Source: Balanoglossus misakiensis (lineage: Eukaryota; Hemichordata). Taken from it: DNA of 64,000 nt. The notes beneath the pieces were generated by a model that saw nothing but the letters and a program-made list of their open reading frames with translations, was not told where the DNA came from and did no database searches. Within the stretch, counting starts at the first letter, position 1, and the number at the start of each line of letters is the position of its first letter. Below, piece by piece: positions 63,560 to 64,000 of this stretch. The DNA lies in assembly GCA_040954595.2 (NCBI GenBank), contig CM082598.2, positions 8,680,001 to 8,744,000 on the forward strand, read 5' to 3'. Position numbers and translations under genes: made by a program.

Positions 63560-63592
63560 CCATTCTTAGAAGGGGCTCCCTAGGATGGCGAC
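63560..63592. other. Right orientation switch of the satellite (inversion junction)
   Basis: Inverted units end in CCATTCTTAGAAGGGG at 63,575 and forward units start at once with CTCCCTAGGATGG. Both sides break inside the purine/pyrimidine tract of the unit. Flipping the block back joins ATTTCTCCCTTCC to CTCCCTAGGATGG, a unit in phase apart from about four extra bases. Together with the left switch this marks a 30,707-bp inverted segment. Confidence 0.83.
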
Positions 63593-64000
63593 AATAAATT
63601 CTCTGCCATCGTTTCTCCCCTCCCAAGAATGGCGGCAATAAATTCTCAGCCTTCATTTCTCCCCTACAAAGAATGGCGACAACAAATTCTCAGACATCAT
63701 TTCTCCCCTCCCAATAATGGCGGCAACAAACTATCAGCCCTTATTTCTCCCCTCCCAATAATGGCGGCAACAAACTCTCAGCCCTTATTTCTCCCCTCCC
63801 AAGAATGGCGGCAACAAACTCTCAGCCGTTATTTCTCCCCTCCCAAGGATGGCGGCAATACATTCTCTGCCATCGTTTCTCCCCTCCCAAGAATGGCGTC
63901 AACAAACTTTCAGCCCATATTTCTCCCCTCCCAATAATGGCGGCAACAAACTCTCAGCCCCTATTTCTCCCCTCCCAAGAATGGCGGCAACAAACTCTCT
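63576..64000 (+). repeat. 44-bp satellite, array D (forward again, runs off window)
   Basis: About ten units in the same orientation as array A follow the right-hand flip. They start with CTCCCTAGGATGGCGAC and end mid-unit at the window edge. Orientation and unit types match array A, which supports reading the intervening block as an inversion within one larger array. Confidence 0.93.

Larger units (their letters stand above)
43786..63575 (-). repeat. 44-bp satellite, array C (inverted, continues array B)
   Basis: About 450 inverted units follow the mobile element. They continue the phase of array B exactly once one AGAGAA copy is removed. Sub-regions differ in composition. From 43,926 to about 45,160, most units carry TCGGTAGGGCAGAAATGATGG with GAAGCC. 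From about 46,000 to 61,500, units are more mixed and organised in larger repeats of 711, 748, 755 and 3,357 bp. From about 61,650 to 63,560, units are less ordered. No non-repeat stretch is seen. Confidence 0.96.

Noticed and set aside
32869-63575. Canonical G-quadruplex arrays from GGGAGGGG
   Set aside because: Ordinary units have only two G runs of three or more per 44 bp, so loops would be too long for stable canonical quadruplexes. Only the 11-12 G runs are plausible and are reported separately.
1-64000. Centromere or telomere assignment
   Set aside because: No telomeric hexamer array is present and no CENP-B box-like motif was noticed. Satellite nature alone does not show chromosomal position.

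Overview
This window is almost entirely satellite DNA and contains no gene I can support. Two kinds of sequence fill it: a 44-bp minisatellite covering about 58.7 kb (roughly 1,330 units, from length divided by 44), and one 5,300-bp mobile element inserted into it. No rRNA, tRNA, CRISPR array, operon, ribosome-binding site or prokaryotic terminator is visible. The array size, the nested non-coding mobile DNA and the AT-rich, AGGTCA-rich core suggest a eukaryotic, probably animal, genome (perhaps a marine invertebrate). No gene is available to name a taxon, so that placement is an inference.

Layout: 1-32,868 is the 44-bp array with the C-rich strand as plus (array A). At 32,868/32,869 the array flips, and 32,869-38,485 is the same satellite in the opposite orientation (array B). 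The mobile element lies at 38,486-43,785, flanked by a 6-bp target-site duplication AGAGAA. The inverted satellite resumes at 43,786-63,575 (array C) and flips back at 63,575/63,576 to array D, which runs to the window end. The 30.7-kb block 32,869-63,575, including the element, therefore behaves as one inversion inside a longer array: undoing it on paper nearly restores the 44-bp register at both ends.

The element resembles a foldback transposon. Its inverted repeats are long (1,304 bp left, 1,951 bp right) and consist mainly of 22-bp tandem repeats, exactly half the period of the host satellite. The outer 55 bp are identical between arms, and the inner arm ends hold an 18-bp perfect stem. 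The 2.0-kb core carries a nested 627-bp inverted-repeat element with a TA duplication, three degenerate copies of a unit of about 216-239 bp with AGGTCA direct repeats, and a strong hairpin. No transposase is seen, so it is presumably non-autonomous. Removing the element and one AGAGAA copy restores a perfect 44-bp unit also present at about 38,265-38,400.

The satellite has a layered history visible in private variants: a 220-bp triplication, a 704/792-bp series, a 623/625-bp pair, a 2,684-bp (61-unit) tandem duplication of very high identity, a related third copy about 10 kb upstream, and several pairs in the inverted block. One marked unit type (ACTGTCAGCACTGATTT followed by a homopolymer of 9-14 C) recurs 23 times and acts as a tracer. 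Because 44 and 22 are not multiples of three and the consensus units lack stops, long open frames occur across the arrays. I treat all of them as by-products of repetition.
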